Assembly (NCBI GenBank): GCA_942486035.1
Contig: CALNXK010000101.1
Coordinates: forward strand, 1,735,001 to 1,799,000
DNA: 64,000 nt
Origin: Porites lobata
Taxonomy: Eukaryota > Cnidaria > Anthozoa > Scleractinia > Poritidae
Direction: 5' to 3'
Below the pieces are notes generated by a model that did not search any database, was not told the DNA's origin, and saw only the letters and a list, made by a program, of their open reading frames with translations. Position 1 is the first letter of the stretch. Each line of letters opens with the position of its first letter. Shown here one piece after another: positions 12,366 to 24,800 of this stretch. The translations under genes and the position numbers were made by a program.

Positions 12366-12799
12366 CAGGGGCACCCAACGACGGTTTCCTCCTGAATGCA
12401 TTGAAAAAACTTTTTAGGCTATCCAGAGAACTTTTAGATCTCTAGAAATACATTCTAATCTGCGCTACAAAATTTATATCTGTTCAGTCATGCTAGTGCA
12501 ACTTCAGTCGTCTCGAAATTAGCAGGGCTTCAGTATCATTTTCCAGAAAATTTTAGATGCAATTTAATCCTCTTTCCATCGAATTTTTCGAATCCGAAAA
12601 TTTTAGGTTTCCTTTATTTCCGCAAAATAGCTGAATCTGGGGAGTGAAATGCGAAAAATTAAACTTCAGATAAACTAGGGAATTTTTTAGATAAGCTTTG
12701 AAAATTGAGCATGAACGAAACTGTAATCTAGAAATTTTTAGCCTTCTAAAGGAAAATTCCGAACAGACATTTTACAGAAAACTGTCGTTGGGTGTGACA
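12366..12799. mobile_element. CAGGGGCACCCAACG-family element, copy A
   Basis: Left end CAGGGGCACCCAACGAC, right end reads AAAACTGTCGTTGGGTGTGA, its inverse with some decay. The body is AT-rich with repeated TTTTCGAA/TTTTAG motifs and no coding frame. It interrupts the LINE. Other copies: 30480-30863, 42044-42523, 47689-48091. Confidence 0.8.
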
Positions 12800-13410
12800 C
12801 CCTATCAAAACGCCTTTTGAAAGTCCACAAAGACTGCTCCAACAACACGATTAGCATCAAGAGCATGCCTCCAGGTCTCCGTTAGATGTATTAATAAGTC
12901 TTAATGATAGTTCAGTGGAGTAACCTTTGCGAAATGCACACTAGTGGTCGGTATCAAGGCACTCATTTTCTCTGAAGACGTGCGATACGACAGTGTCAGA
13001 GACGCACGACTCCAGGATCTTACTAGGTATACTCAGGAGAGACAGGCCGATAGTTTCCTTTCTCTAGCTCATCTTTCTTGAAAATCGGGCTGAGGCGTGT
13101 TAATTTCCATCGATTAAAAACTCTCACACAGGGGGCCGCACACTAATCAACTGTGCTAATCCTCCTCACTCCTAAGATAATTTTCATACCATACATAACA
13201 ACTGAATCATAAGTGGTTAAGCCTATTAACCTGTAGGTCACAAGTGCCAATCTTACGTTTTTTTTTTTTTTTGTTCTAAATCTTTTTCCCGGAAGAATAC
13301 CAACCGATATTTTCCTAGTTTTCTGTAGTAAAAAGTGAAATGTACCATTTGGGATCTGGCCCTATACAAAGTTACAACTGCTAGATTAACAGAGAAAGCG
13401 ATGGTCAGGA

Positions 13411-13830
13411 CCCGGGGGGGTACTCCTGGGAATTCTTGGTGGGGTTGTGCCGCCTGGTTCTTCAAATCCTTACCCGATTTCAGGCCGAAATAAGTCATTT
13501 CCCACAAGACCACTAAAATCCAATACCCGTTTTCAGACCTAGCCTTTAGGCAGAAACCATGTCTTTATTACTAAGATTAGAGCACAAACAAAAAATTCTT
13601 CAAATACATTTAGAATTCGTATATTTCTCTTTCTTTCTTACTCATTTGGAATTGAAACGATAAATACGTTCATACACTCCGTAGTTCCCTCGAAAACCAT
13701 ACCCGATTCCAGACCAAAATGGGCAAAATCTATACCCGTTTCAGACCAAAACGGCGCAAAATCCCTACCCGACGGGACGTCACATACCTATATGACTTAT
13801 ATGAAGGAGTACCCCCCCCCCCCCGCCGGG
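13411..13830. mobile_element. GGGTACTCC-family MITE, copy 1 (420 bp)
   Basis: Left end CCCGGGGGGGTACTCCTGGG, right end GGAGTACCCCC…CCGGG, with the 6-bp direct repeat TCAGGA on both sides. The interior repeats phrases such as ATACCCGTTTTCAGACC. A second copy lies at 41174-41567. This family is common in cnidarian genomes as far as I recall. Confidence 0.85.
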
Positions 13831-13839
13831 TCAGGAAAT

Positions 13840-14823
13840 ATCGAGCAAAATCTGGATCTTGTATTCGCCAATAATAGTGTTCAAGAAGCAATGCCACAAA
13901 TTGCGGCCATGGTTGCTTTTCTTTATTTCTGTTGCAATAGCTTTGCAACTTCAGATAACTTTTCGTTCTATTTGTTGAGTAGACACAGCTCTTCGTTAAC
14001 GAAGATCAGGAAAGAAACTTAAGCTTGATTTAGTCACGACAGTGTCTTGATTTCATGCGAATAAATGATCTTACTACGTTGAAATATGTCGACCGACCTT
14101 AGAACTTCTGTACAGTAGTACAAAACTGTAGAAGCCGCAGTTATGTTGCGGGCAATTTTGGTGCCATATCATTATTACTTCATTACAGAATGTACATTTG
14201 AATATTTCCGGAAATAGCATTTTAATGACATTTTCTTGCCCACTTTACTGCAAACACTATATTAAACTAGATAGCTAAACAACACTGAAACTCTACTGGT
14301 ATTCTACAAACATTGTGATAGTTAAGCCGTGTTTGTTTGCTTGAATTTATTCCATGTAGCTAAAAGTGGTCGGATTTAGTAAACAAAGAACTTTGACAAG
14401 CGGATTATTAAAAGAAGGTCTATAATGCCTCTGACAGCAGTCATCACTGCACAGGCGCAGGCGGGCGTGTCGCATAACGCTTTTAAGTGGGCGTGATATT
14501 TAAACAAACTTTTGTTTTAAAACTCTGATGTTCGACTAATGATTTCCGTTTGTTAGTTCTACTCTTTCTCTTTTTAATCCGTAATAAATGGCTATTTACC
14601 TTTATGTTGTGATTTCAGGTCTTTTCGCATTTCATTTTCTACTTCACTGACGGCTCATTGACATTTGTCAGACATGAGTTAAAGGCAGGTTCAAGAGGGT
14701 TTCCATTTTGGCACTTTGGCACGCTTATTTAAAAATGAATTATTCACTCGCGGGGAACAAGTATTTCAGTCCACCAGTGTTTTTGCCCCTTTTTCGCGGC
14801 GTTGGACACGGCATCTGGTCACA
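13840..14823 (+). other. Upstream region and 5' leader of the PKDCC-like gene
   Basis: No gene seen. The last 300 bases become less AT-rich and include ATTTAAACAAAC and a GGGCGTG/GGCGGGCGTG pair near 14459-14500 that could be promoter elements. The reading frame of PKDCC stays open upstream of its ATG to about 14716 but has no earlier in-frame ATG. Confidence 0.35.
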
Positions 14824-17800
14824 ATGAGGCGACGCAGCAGCTTAATGTTACGGACCGTGCTGACTTTGATTTTACTGCCGCTATTTTACAGTCTGTTAGC
14901 AGTATTAGAAACTGTACGACAAATCAACACAGACCATACACTCCTTGAATCACAAGTAAACAGCCATTTTAGCGGTCTTCCTAGGCTGTCTGGTCAAAGC
15001 TTGACCAACGCCAGACAAATCTTTCTTGATCGCACCGTATCACAATTCAACAAGCTGTACAAGGACCAAGACAGGCCGGCTGCCGTGAAGTTTTTCGGTT
15101 CACGATGGAGAACTCCAAAAACAAACATTAATAAGTACGAGTTAACTGACGCGAATGGCAGCAGACAGTACCTTGGATGCAGACACATAGAAGACATTCA
15201 AATTGTGGGGAAAATTGGACGTGGATATACTAAGACGGTCCACAAAGGATTATATAAGGGTATAGAAATTGCGGTAAAAAGCGTGCAGCTCGACAATGAG
15301 GATATCAAACACTGTGCAGTTCATAAGTCAAACAGATCAGTCGATGAATGTTTTATTTACGCCAAATATAAGCTAGCCAAAGAAATAATTATGCTTCAGC
15401 AACTGCAACATGCAAACATTATAAAGGTAAGCGGTTCATTTTCTATCGAAATAATTACTTTGAGTTCAGTTTTATCTGTCCTTAATTAATTGGATAATAT
15501 CACCAGACAATCTTTCTGTTCTTATTTGCCATGATATATGGGCTTAGGGATTATAGCGCTCGTGAACTCAGCAGCGAACTTTATGAATTATTAAAGTACA
15601 AAACTATGTGTGTATGTACTCAGGAGCCGGTCACGAGTGATGCATCAGTTTTAGGGAATAAAGAGAGTGATGATTTGGTGAAGCGCGTTTAGACAGCAGC
15701 CAGTAATACCTTTAAATGGTTCATTTTACTCTTTCCGGCACCCTTTTAAAACGTTGAAAGGAAGCTGATACTAACTCATAACATCACTGAAAATGAATTT
15801 CTTCTACTGAAAAAAAGTATAGTTGAGGATTACGTTTAAAAAATTCCTCCCATGTTTTATAACTGCGGACCCTCTACAAGCTGAACCGAGCGCTGCATCA
15901 GATCTTACAGCTGACTGACCATGAGTTGAGAGCAGAACTGAACATTTCATTTCCGAAGACTCTCTAATCGGATAGTAATACTGCAAATAAAATCAGATCA
16001 AAAACAAGACGCAAAATCCAGGTGTTCCTTCTAGAGCATAGTAGCAGGAAAAACCTCTGTTGCTCCTGTTTCTCTCGGGTATATGTTCAGTATTTTACAA
16101 AGGAAAAACACCCTCTTCATATTTACCATTTTAATACAAACTATCCACGAAGGACCTGAGGTCTTTTCGAAGCCGCCGCCGCCTGCCTCAATTAAGCTAG
16201 GAAACTATACCTAAACTAACCCATTTCGAGCTAATCCATCCGGGAGCCGCAGTCATTCTATCCATTCAAAGTACCTTGCTAAGATATCGGTAAAATCTAA
16301 TTGTAACTTTAAGGTCATTTTGATCAAAATATCACATTCTCAGTTACTTTGGGGGTGAGTTCCGGGTTTGTTTTGATTGTGTCGGTAGTTTCTTTCTTGT
16401 CTGACCTTTCTTGGAGACTCGTTGCTAACTTGGAAAGACTACGGCACAGTGGCAAGTACAGCATGGACAGTGTAACGGACGAGAGTTGTCTATTTTTGAA
16501 ATCATATACACGCCACACAATGTTAAAATAAATATGATTCACTGGAGCAGCTACTCTATACTCAAACTTTATATTCTAAAACTGAAAAATTACGGTAGCC
16601 AAACAACGTAACTTAGTGTACGAGCGGTTGAAACTACTGACTACAAATGTTTGAAAGTTTGCCTTAGAGTTTAAACTACCGTGTACAAGCTAAAACATGT
16701 GGTAAACAACTTTGCTTTCTCATTGTTACACAGCTTCTCGGATTCTGTTGGCAAAATGAGCAAAACACCGCTGATTTTACTACCCGAGGGCTCACCTTGA
16801 TGACAGAGATTGGAAAAAAAATTGATGTAATTGGACTGGTACAGCTACCTTGGCAGGAAAGGTTTAGGGTAAGGCAAACTACGCATGTGTCTTACCACCG
16901 CAGCCTTTGTGAGTTTACCGGGGAAAGCAGTAGCATGCAGGTGCCCGCTAAAAGCGAAGAGTCCGCCGCCAGCCGAGAGTTGACAATATCTAGCTTGAAG
17001 CCAATGTCCGTTTACAACATTTTCATTCCAAAAAATAAAAATTACTCCGAAACCTATTCCCACTGCAGATCGAGGAGGGTGTTATCGGCCGAGGTGGATA
17101 ACGACCTCCGAGATCTGCAGAATTATTCATATCCTACGAAAGCCGAATTCAATAATTGTTTTATTATTCCTTCAAAATAATTCCAAGTTTAAAAACAAGC
17201 TAAAACATGCTAACCTCGGTCGATGTAAATTCATATCGATAATATAATGCAAATAGCAGATGTTGTCCGTCGAGTTCTCTTCTTGCTGTTGTTGCCATGT
17301 TTTTAGACAATATTTCGCCGTGAAACGAGTAAAATGTTCCGGGACAGTTCCACCATTTTGTTCTAACTGCCAAAACAACTCAGCCTCGTCCCTAGGTTTT
17401 CTCGGTCAATGGTTCAATAACCTGCAACCAGGCTGCACTTTTGACGTCATCTTGACGTCATCGGTTCAATATAACAAAATTTTTTCCAAATTTGGTCAGC
17501 AGGAGCTGGTTATGGTGAATTATGCGTGTAGTCTTAGCCAGCTGGAAACGGGGAAATATTTTGAATGAATGAAAGTCTGATGATCAATACAATATTGTTT
17601 TCTCTGTTACAGCTTTGTTTGGGTCTGGCCAGATTGTTGCAGTATTTGGCCCAGTCTCCCATCGGTTCTCTTTTTATAAGAGACTTCAAGCTGTCGCAGT
17701 TTGTACTTGTAGATGGAGAGATTAAATTGACAGATCTGGATGATGTAGACAACGAAGAACCGCGATGTCTAACAAATAGAGATTGTGTTGTCAGAAGAAC

Positions 17801-20177
17801 TATTGGTGTGAATAAGACTTTGCAGTGTAATCAAGGACGATGCAAAAATCTGATTGCTGCCGTGAATTTAGACAATATCGGTCGTTATTTTTTTAACCAC
17901 GTTCTTGTGCCGGGTTCTCCAGAGTATTTAAAAGAGTACTTGAATGAAATCAAATACAACGTCCAGCAACTGACTTGGAACAGTGAAGCTCTTGTTTGGC
18001 ATATGGAAAGAGTGCTTTACCTTTTACGTTCTGGAAAACACCTAGGTAAATTTTTACTTCAATTTTGGGAGGCTCCTGCGGTAGTAGAATTTATTTATCA
18101 ATTTATGCCGTTATTGTGGTCCATACGGGATATTTCAAGATATATTAATCTACAGTTATAGGAACTTTCCCAGAGCAGGCAAGTACCTTATCTTTTTCTT
18201 GTGACGGCTTACCTTCGTTAAGTCCCATCTAAAAGCCTGGAGCAGCTTAGTCAGTGGGCTGGGTAAGTAGAAGATAAGAAAAGGAACTGGGGAAGAGCTT
18301 CTTTCTCCGTGTTCGGCTCCAGATCGCTCCGCACAACATCCCGCGGGACTGCTAACAGTCTGTCTTTCCAATTGAGTATCCGTCTGCTCACTTGTTTTCT
18401 TTTCTTGTTTTAGAAAATGTCCCACGGTTTAATCTATACAAACTGGCTCCTAAGGCGGACTTTCCCAACTTACACGACTACTATTGTCCAGGGACGCGTC
18501 TGTTTGAAGCCTGTGAACTAGCGGTGTATGACGTCAGAGAGGCACAATACAAGTGTGATTTGGAAGACTCTTGTAAAGCTTTTGTTATGACAGAAAAAAC
18601 ACTATGGACTGGTAAGTGCACCCGACACTTTTAACTAAAGCAATATACATAATCGCGGTTTTCGGGTTATAATAGGGACTTTAAGATCCAACGACCCGAC
18701 GGCAACGAGAACGTCGCTTAAAAAGGAAATTTGCGTTCTTTCAGTCTTTATAGCGATTATTCCTACCCACTTACTTTGTCAAATGTAGGCGAACCCTCCT
18801 GAAGCTGAATTTCAAATGACCATATCCAAGCTAAGAAAGGACAATACAATTTCGTCGTTGCTTGTTTACGTCTTCCATAAAACGGGAAATAAAGTATTTT
18901 CACGTTGTAGTCGTGCAAAAACGGGAAAAAGTGTACAAAAAAGTGTGATGCACGTGCAAAGTTGTTGTTTTGCTTATTAAATCTATTGCTTTTTTTTTGA
19001 CGTTCTCGTTGCCGTCCGCGTCTTTGGGCCTTAAAGGCGATGCTACACGAGACGATTCGCAACTGCGATTTTTAGCGCAACATAGCGTTGCAATATTGTT
19101 GCGACATTGTTTCGAATGACTACAACACTGTTCCAGCATTGCAACGCTGTGTTGCGCTAATCGTCGTTGCGAATCGTCCCGTGTAACATCACGTTAAAGT
19201 CGCTAATATTCGTTCGAAACTGCAGCATCATTTTTTAGTGAAAGGAGCGTCTTGCGCTAACTTAAGATTTAAAAAATACTAAAAGAACTAATATAAGTTT
19301 GTGATAGGGTTGGGGTAGAGGTAGTGGGGAGGGAGAAAATAGGACTGTCCGCTATCTATTGTTTATTCGGAAAATACTCCACCGGGTGCGAAAAAGGAGT
19401 CTGTGTTTGGAGCGCTTTTAACCTATTCCGACCCCTCCCTGCCCATGAGAGATTTGTCTATTAAGTAAATAGTTTACAGTTTCGCTTGTTCCGTTTCGCA
19501 AGTCCGGCCAAGCCTTTGATGCTAGCAGCAATCTTCATATCATCTGATATGGGTTAAAACAGGCGTTTAGCATTTGATTGTAACACTCCCTGAAGAAGTC
19601 TAAGGCTACTAAACATTTGACACGTCAGAGAATAAGCAAGAGAGGGCTGCTCACTACACAGGCGGCCCAAACTCATTACATGAACGCGGATGTGACTCTT
19701 GCTTCCGAGCGGTGTTGTGTTACAAGCGGTTATTTACAAAGGCTTGTATGGGATCGATCGGTTTTTCTTAAAAGAGATAAAGAATGTTATTTTTTTAAAA
19801 TAAAATCGACGTACCTTATTGCCTTGTTGCATTCTTTGTTGTTTGCCCGCGTCTCAGGCCGTTTTGAAGCGTTTTCGGCGAGTTAGCGCTATTTTGGTGT
19901 CCCACTGCTTTCTTTTAGCAGTAGGACACCAAGCAAGCCGGCCGCCCGCCCTACAGTTAACCCTACAGACACTAACTTACAGACTGGAGTTAAAGGATAG
20001 CCCAGAGTTCTCTAAGTTGATTGATCTCTTTCGCGGTTACTGCATGTACAACATAACAATATGACTTTCGTTGTTTTTCTTGTTTTGTCAGGCTACCTCA
20101 TCGTGTACTTGAAAAATAACACATCGGGTATGCAACCCAATAATCATACTTCGGTCTACATCAAGCAACTCACATGA
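14824..20177 (+). CDS. PKDCC: PKDCC/VLK-like secreted protein kinase, five exons, 484 aa
   Basis: Exons 14824-15426, 16734-16868, 17613-18045, 18414-18611, 20092-20177; spliced length 1455 including TGA. VLK-family kinases enter the secretory pathway and phosphorylate tyrosines of Golgi and extracellular proteins. Residues 7-27 form a hydrophobic signal or signal-anchor after MRRR. The kinase domain shows a glycine loop GRGYTKTV (about 132-139), the lysine in AVKSV (K152), a helix-C glutamate in KEIIML (E187), IRDFKLSQFVLVDGE (catalytic-loop D270, with Ile where HRD has His) and LTDLDD (metal D287 in place of DFG). The C-terminal cysteine-rich part includes YYCPGTRLFEAC, CDLEDSCKAFV and LWTG, as in vertebrate PKDCC. 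The ATG has an A at -3. Frame and phase agree at all four junctions. Family call firm; whether it is one of several paralogues is unknown. Confidence 0.93.
16869..17612. repeat. PKDCC intron 2, mostly a dispersed repeat
   Basis: About 17050-17560 is related in reverse orientation to the element at 59471-60122. Shared phrases include GTTATC…CCGAGGTGGATAAC (17082-17102), TTTGACGTCAT, CCAAATTTGGTCA and GGTTATGGTGAATTATGCGT. No conserved coding frame, though a 127-codon frame crosses it by chance. Confidence 0.55.
18674..19030. mobile_element. AGGGACTTTAAGATCC-family MITE, copy 1
   Basis: Starts AGGGACTTTAAGATCCAACG with GGCAACGAGAACGTC and ends with the inverse GACGTTCTCGTTGCCGTCCG and a decayed terminus. 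It shares its whole length, inverted, with 36905-37270. Lies in PKDCC intron 4. A shorter relative is visible at about 32400-32530 (GTGTACAAAAAAGTGT with GCACGTGCAA). Confidence 0.8.
19031..19197. mobile_element. Short TTAA-flanked MITE (about 160 bp)
   Basis: AGGCGATGCTACACGAGACG opposite CGTCCCGTGTAACATCACG, with inner GATTCGCAACTGCG and CGTTGCGAATCGTC. TTAA occurs directly at both ends (19031-19034 and 19194-19197), the target typical of piggyBac and Kolobok transposons. Non-coding. Confidence 0.75.
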
Positions 20178-21814
20178 TACTCACCTGCTGCTGATCAGGT
20201 CACCACTGGACGTTTAGGGTCTGTTTATTTCCTAAGTGCGTTCATGGATGACATACTTCTGGTGGAAAGAATCCAAACCAGTGAATCTTGCACGCTTTTA
20301 AGGAAACCCGGAGCAACAGATTGACGTAGATTACATACCACCCAAGAATCTCTCTAAAATATAAGCTAGACGTCTACGATGACTGGGCACTTCAATAAGG
20401 GCTTAAAGGGAAAACAGGAGTCCAGTACAGGCCCTAGTTTCACATTGCGCATAAACTTAAGTAAAAAAAACTTCCTGGAACAAAATTTAGAGGAAGACGA
20501 TCGAAGAAAATCTCAAGCCGGGGGGGGGGGGGGAGAACATTTTGCCTTTCGCGACATGTCCTGTAATTACAGTGCCCAGTTCGTCAACGGGTCGCATAGC
20601 AAGTTGCATTTCTACAACAGGAAATCTGTGATTGGTCGTCATGATTTGGGGATACTTGACTCTCAAGTCAACATAAAACTGCGAAAAAAAAAACAGGATG
20701 TGTGAAATAATCTTAGCTTGCGATCAAATATGTGACATTTTTTAGAAAAGCACTCTATCGAAGACCGGCCGCTTTCTTTACCTTAAAGTTTATTGCCGAA
20801 TTCGTGTGAAATAATATTTCTTTTACCGCTAGATGAGTTGTCTCAAAGAGTTCGCAAAACATGGATTTAAAGTTGCGTTACTCCACCAATAACAAGCGTT
20901 TCTTTCCTCTCTCCTTATGATTTAGTCTTTCCCTCCATAAAATTTCTGCTTCTTCAGCGCTTGATTGCCTTCAAAAATATTGCATAGCTTTTGAAGTTGT
21001 CCTTTGCGAACAAGCAGTTAGTAACGAAAGCGGTGTCCTCCAACTCACCGGTACCACCTTTTCAGACACCGGATCGCCGTACCAATTGACTATTCCTGTT
21101 CAAATTCTTACAGTCTCCCCGCCGCGTCTCGCCGTTCTCGCGTGGGGTGATTTTCACGCGCACTCGCGTTTCGCTCGCTCTACTATCCCTGAGGGAAAAT
21201 GAGGGACTACTCAAAGTCTATCAAACTCCCCACTCTTGGCAATTCCTTTCGCGCGCGTAAACTGCCCCACTCCCAAGGCATAAGTAATGGTCAAACGCCC
21301 AGGGTTAGCCCGAGGGAGGATGTTAAACTGAGTTTGATCGACGCCTTCGACGAACGGCAAAGAAGACCGGCAAGCCACATGCGTTGGCTGTCCTTTTTGA
21401 CCTTTCATCTCGTCCATTCTATATGATAACTTTAATTCTTGAGTATTTCGATCAACCTTTAATTCCAGATAATTTAACAAATAAGCCGGTTGTACCTGAT
21501 TTGGGTGGTGCCGGCGTAAATTGAGTCGGAAGACGGAGTGAAAGGAGAAAGATTGATGTAGTCAGTGAGAAGCACTGGGAACGATATCCTTTGAAACTTT
21601 TACGGTAGACAATTTTTGACAAAAACAGGCTTTATTCGTAAATTCAACAAAGAATCGAATACTTCTAAAAGGCCATTCCCGTCCTTCTCTTTTATATAAG
21701 ATCCCATTCTAGGAAAATGAAGAAGGATTTCCTACTTCTCACAATTCTATACTGTAAATAAAGCACTTGGTATTATATCACAGAATGTTACATGCGTATT
21801 ATCCCAAAGCTTTA
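20178..21814. other. Convergent intergenic region between PKDCC and MAN1B1
   Basis: Holds a G-run at 20520-20533, unrecognised short frames and a GC-rich patch at about 21115-21200 (CCCCGCCGCGTCTCGCCG, then CGCTCGCTC) that looks like the edge of a dispersed element. No gene seen. On the minus strand AATAAA at 21631-21636 may serve as the MAN1B1 polyadenylation signal, about 180 bases after its stop. Confidence 0.45.
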
Positions 21815-24800
21815 CTAAAATTTTCTAATTGGTAAAATATGAGCCTCCGTATTAAATACAAACTTATCAAGGGGAACCATATCCACCTCACTAAATAGTA
21901 AGAATAAATATTTGAGTGTCTCGCCGAGAAAGAAACTTTCCATTTTGTCTCTAAAGCCCAACCTTGTGTCTTTGACATTGTTTAAAGATGAGTAACCTCC
22001 AGTAGGCACCTTGGCGTGTTTTTCTATTGCTTGAAATATATTCCAGCCATAATCCTGGTATTTCTTGTCTCCAGTCAAACGATAAACAATAAATAAAGAC
22101 TCAACAGTCTCAGGCCTCAACAAGCAGTGAGCATCCAGCGGCTGAAAAAATATTCAAACACATCAGAGATCAGTCATTATCAATAACATGTCTCTTAAAT
22201 ACAGGGTGTCACCATTTCATTTGATAATGTTTAGTTTCACGAACCTGAGCTGAGCCACAACATGCTAAACCTCATGCAGAAAGAGAGATCAATGCGTATT
22301 ACTTTGATTGTTGTTCAAAGATGTGTTGTCATACAGTGAAACGATAGGTTTGTGAGCTATATAAGAACTTATTTACTGTTCCCCATAGTTGCACCGTTAG
22401 TCACTCCACGTTACTTGGCAGCATCGTGCACTGAATCACAACACTTACCCTGACTGTGATGTCATCATGTTACTTAGCGACACACTGTATCACAACACTT
22501 ACCCTGACTGTGATGTCATCATGTTACTTAGCAACACACTGTATCACAACACTAACCTTGACTGTGATGTCATCATGTTACTTAGCAACACACTGAATCA
22601 CAACACTTACCCTAACTGTGATATCATCATGTGAGGATGGGCCTTCATTAAAGTAAACTAATTCAGCACTGAGTCCTGTAGGCATTTTCTGGTACATTTG
22701 AACGCAAGTCTCCAATAAATCTTTTGCAAACTGCTCATATTTCGCATCCAGACCATTGTGAACTGCTAACATCAAAGTTCCAGGCAAAAAACACACCAAA
22801 TGGTCCTTAATGTACAAAGAACATAGCTAATTCAGTTTAATAAAAAATAAATAATAAATTAACTTTTACCTACTGTAAACTTAACTTTAATGTTACTTTT
22901 ACAATCAGCTTACAAGTACTGTACAGAAGCAAAAGGATGTTCTAACTTAACAAAATTTCAAATAATAAACATGATGTAAACTAAAATGATAATAATTTGT
23001 TTGTTATGGCACTCTAACACTGTAACAAACCAATGCTTAAAAAATCAGTTCCAAGTTGAGTGTCTAGTTTTAAAATGAAAATTTAAAAGTTAAAAATTAA
23101 AAGTTTGTAAGAATAATCTAAAGAAAATGAAAACATACAAACCAAGCATGAAAAAATAGTTGTATACTCAACCTTCTCTTTTATCTTATTATTTATTTAT
23201 TCATTTTACCATTTTAGGACTAAAGGTCTGGCCATGAAGAAGTTCACCAATATACACAAGCTTGTTTGGATGGGATTCTCTCTTTAGAAGTGACATAACA
23301 CCATCCATAGCCTCTACAAAATCATCTCTAAGCCTACAAAAAACAATTTCATCTTGTGAACTGTGACAAGATTACAGTGGAAGATAATAAAATGCAGCAA
23401 ATCTTAGTAATTTAGCCTTTTTAAAAGAACCAATATGATTATTTAAGGTGCATGTGATGGACCTTATCCTGGAATAAGAACATGCTCTGGCTTTTTCCAG
23501 AAAATCCTTTATCAAAACAACCTTGAATACTGTCGGATACAAAGTTCAGAATTGATGTTTTGAATTTGGTGTCAACAATCAAAATTCCTGCAGATCCAAG
23601 AATGGTGAGTTTTTTTTCTGTAAAAGAAATTCTAGAAGATTTGACAGAGAGTTGCTTTCTCATTTCCTTGTGTAAGGAAATATATTACACTAAAGAGTTC
23701 TTTCTCTGCTTTAGTACAGTGCTGTAAACCTTTTAAAGCAGAGTGCCTCTACTGTTCACTTGCCACATGTATTGTTGGTATTTTGCTGCTTTGAAAACTA
23801 ACCACAAGGCAGGAGAAATCATTAAACGTATATCCATTTTCTTTGAATATATTCCCATTACTTCAGAATTTAAACAGTAAGCCAGTCCCATGGAACTCTG
23901 CATTACTTTGTATATTACTATTCCATAAACAGAATCACGACTTTGGAATGGTGTTCAAAAAAAGAACTCACTTAGATACAGTGTACCTTCAAGCCCTTAT
24001 TATCATAACCAAGAGGTGGGGGGGGGGGGGGGGGGGTTGGGATTGAACTGGTACCTGCTGCAAACCCTTCAGCCCCTGTGCTGAAGCCAATATTATGGTT
24101 GGGACAGGACATTACACCAAAGGCCCCCCTCAGTGTAGCAACGCATGTAACTCGGGCTGCCCAATGTGTTTGTCACCCTTGGCCTCGTCAAAAGTTTCTT
24201 TGCCTTTACTTTGCTCCTTTGTGCACTATAACAATGACCAGTGTCTGCAGACTTACCAATCCACTCGTTTTCCACTCTGTAACCACTGTTTTAACAGATA
24301 CTCATAGTAACTATCACCTCGAGCACCAAGGGTGATAGTTGAACCAGAGCGAAACTGTCCAGTGTCTGCATTAACAAAAATTGGTACTAAACCAGCTCTT
24401 TTGGGAAGGCTGTGGAGGTGGCTCGTGACTGTATCTACAGCTTCCTGTTGAAAGCATCAAATAAGCAAGTCAAAAAAACAATCAAACACATGGAAGTTGC
24501 CAGAAATACACAAATCTCATAAGAATTTCCAGTACCTTGTACTTTGAGTCACCAGTTGTATAAGTAAGATCCCTGAACTCCAGTTGGATTGTAGAGACCT
24601 CTGAAACTGAGCTATCAGGTCCCCAACGCGGTGCATGTGCACCATGAGTCAGCAGATTAACATCTGAATATGGAATGTTAGATCTTGAATCAAAGGCTGG
24701 CAAAAGACGTTCACCCAAATCAATCTGAGAAGCAAACAGTTTTATTCAGGGCTGATAATTGTGACAGATTTTTTGCTGGACACCATAATTAATATGTAAT

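Larger units (their letters stand above)
11186..13145 (-). mobile_element. CR1/jockey-like LINE reverse transcriptase, broken by insertions
   Basis: On the minus strand, 13140 to about 12800 encodes RT blocks (PIFKKDELEKGNYRPVSLLS, followed by SKILESCVSD). The track resumes from about 11650 to 11190 with QWSVLGPTLFSLYANDLP and the catalytic box as FMYADDTTIYC. Between the halves lie a DNA element (12366-12799) and the 3' end of another LINE on the opposite strand (11655-12290). About 60 residues of RT between the two halves are not visible. Defective. Confidence 0.78.

Noticed and set aside
14716..14823. Upstream extension of the PKDCC frame from a TTG
   Set aside because: It begins with TTG, not ATG; the ATG at 14824 directly precedes a signal-anchor as in the family.
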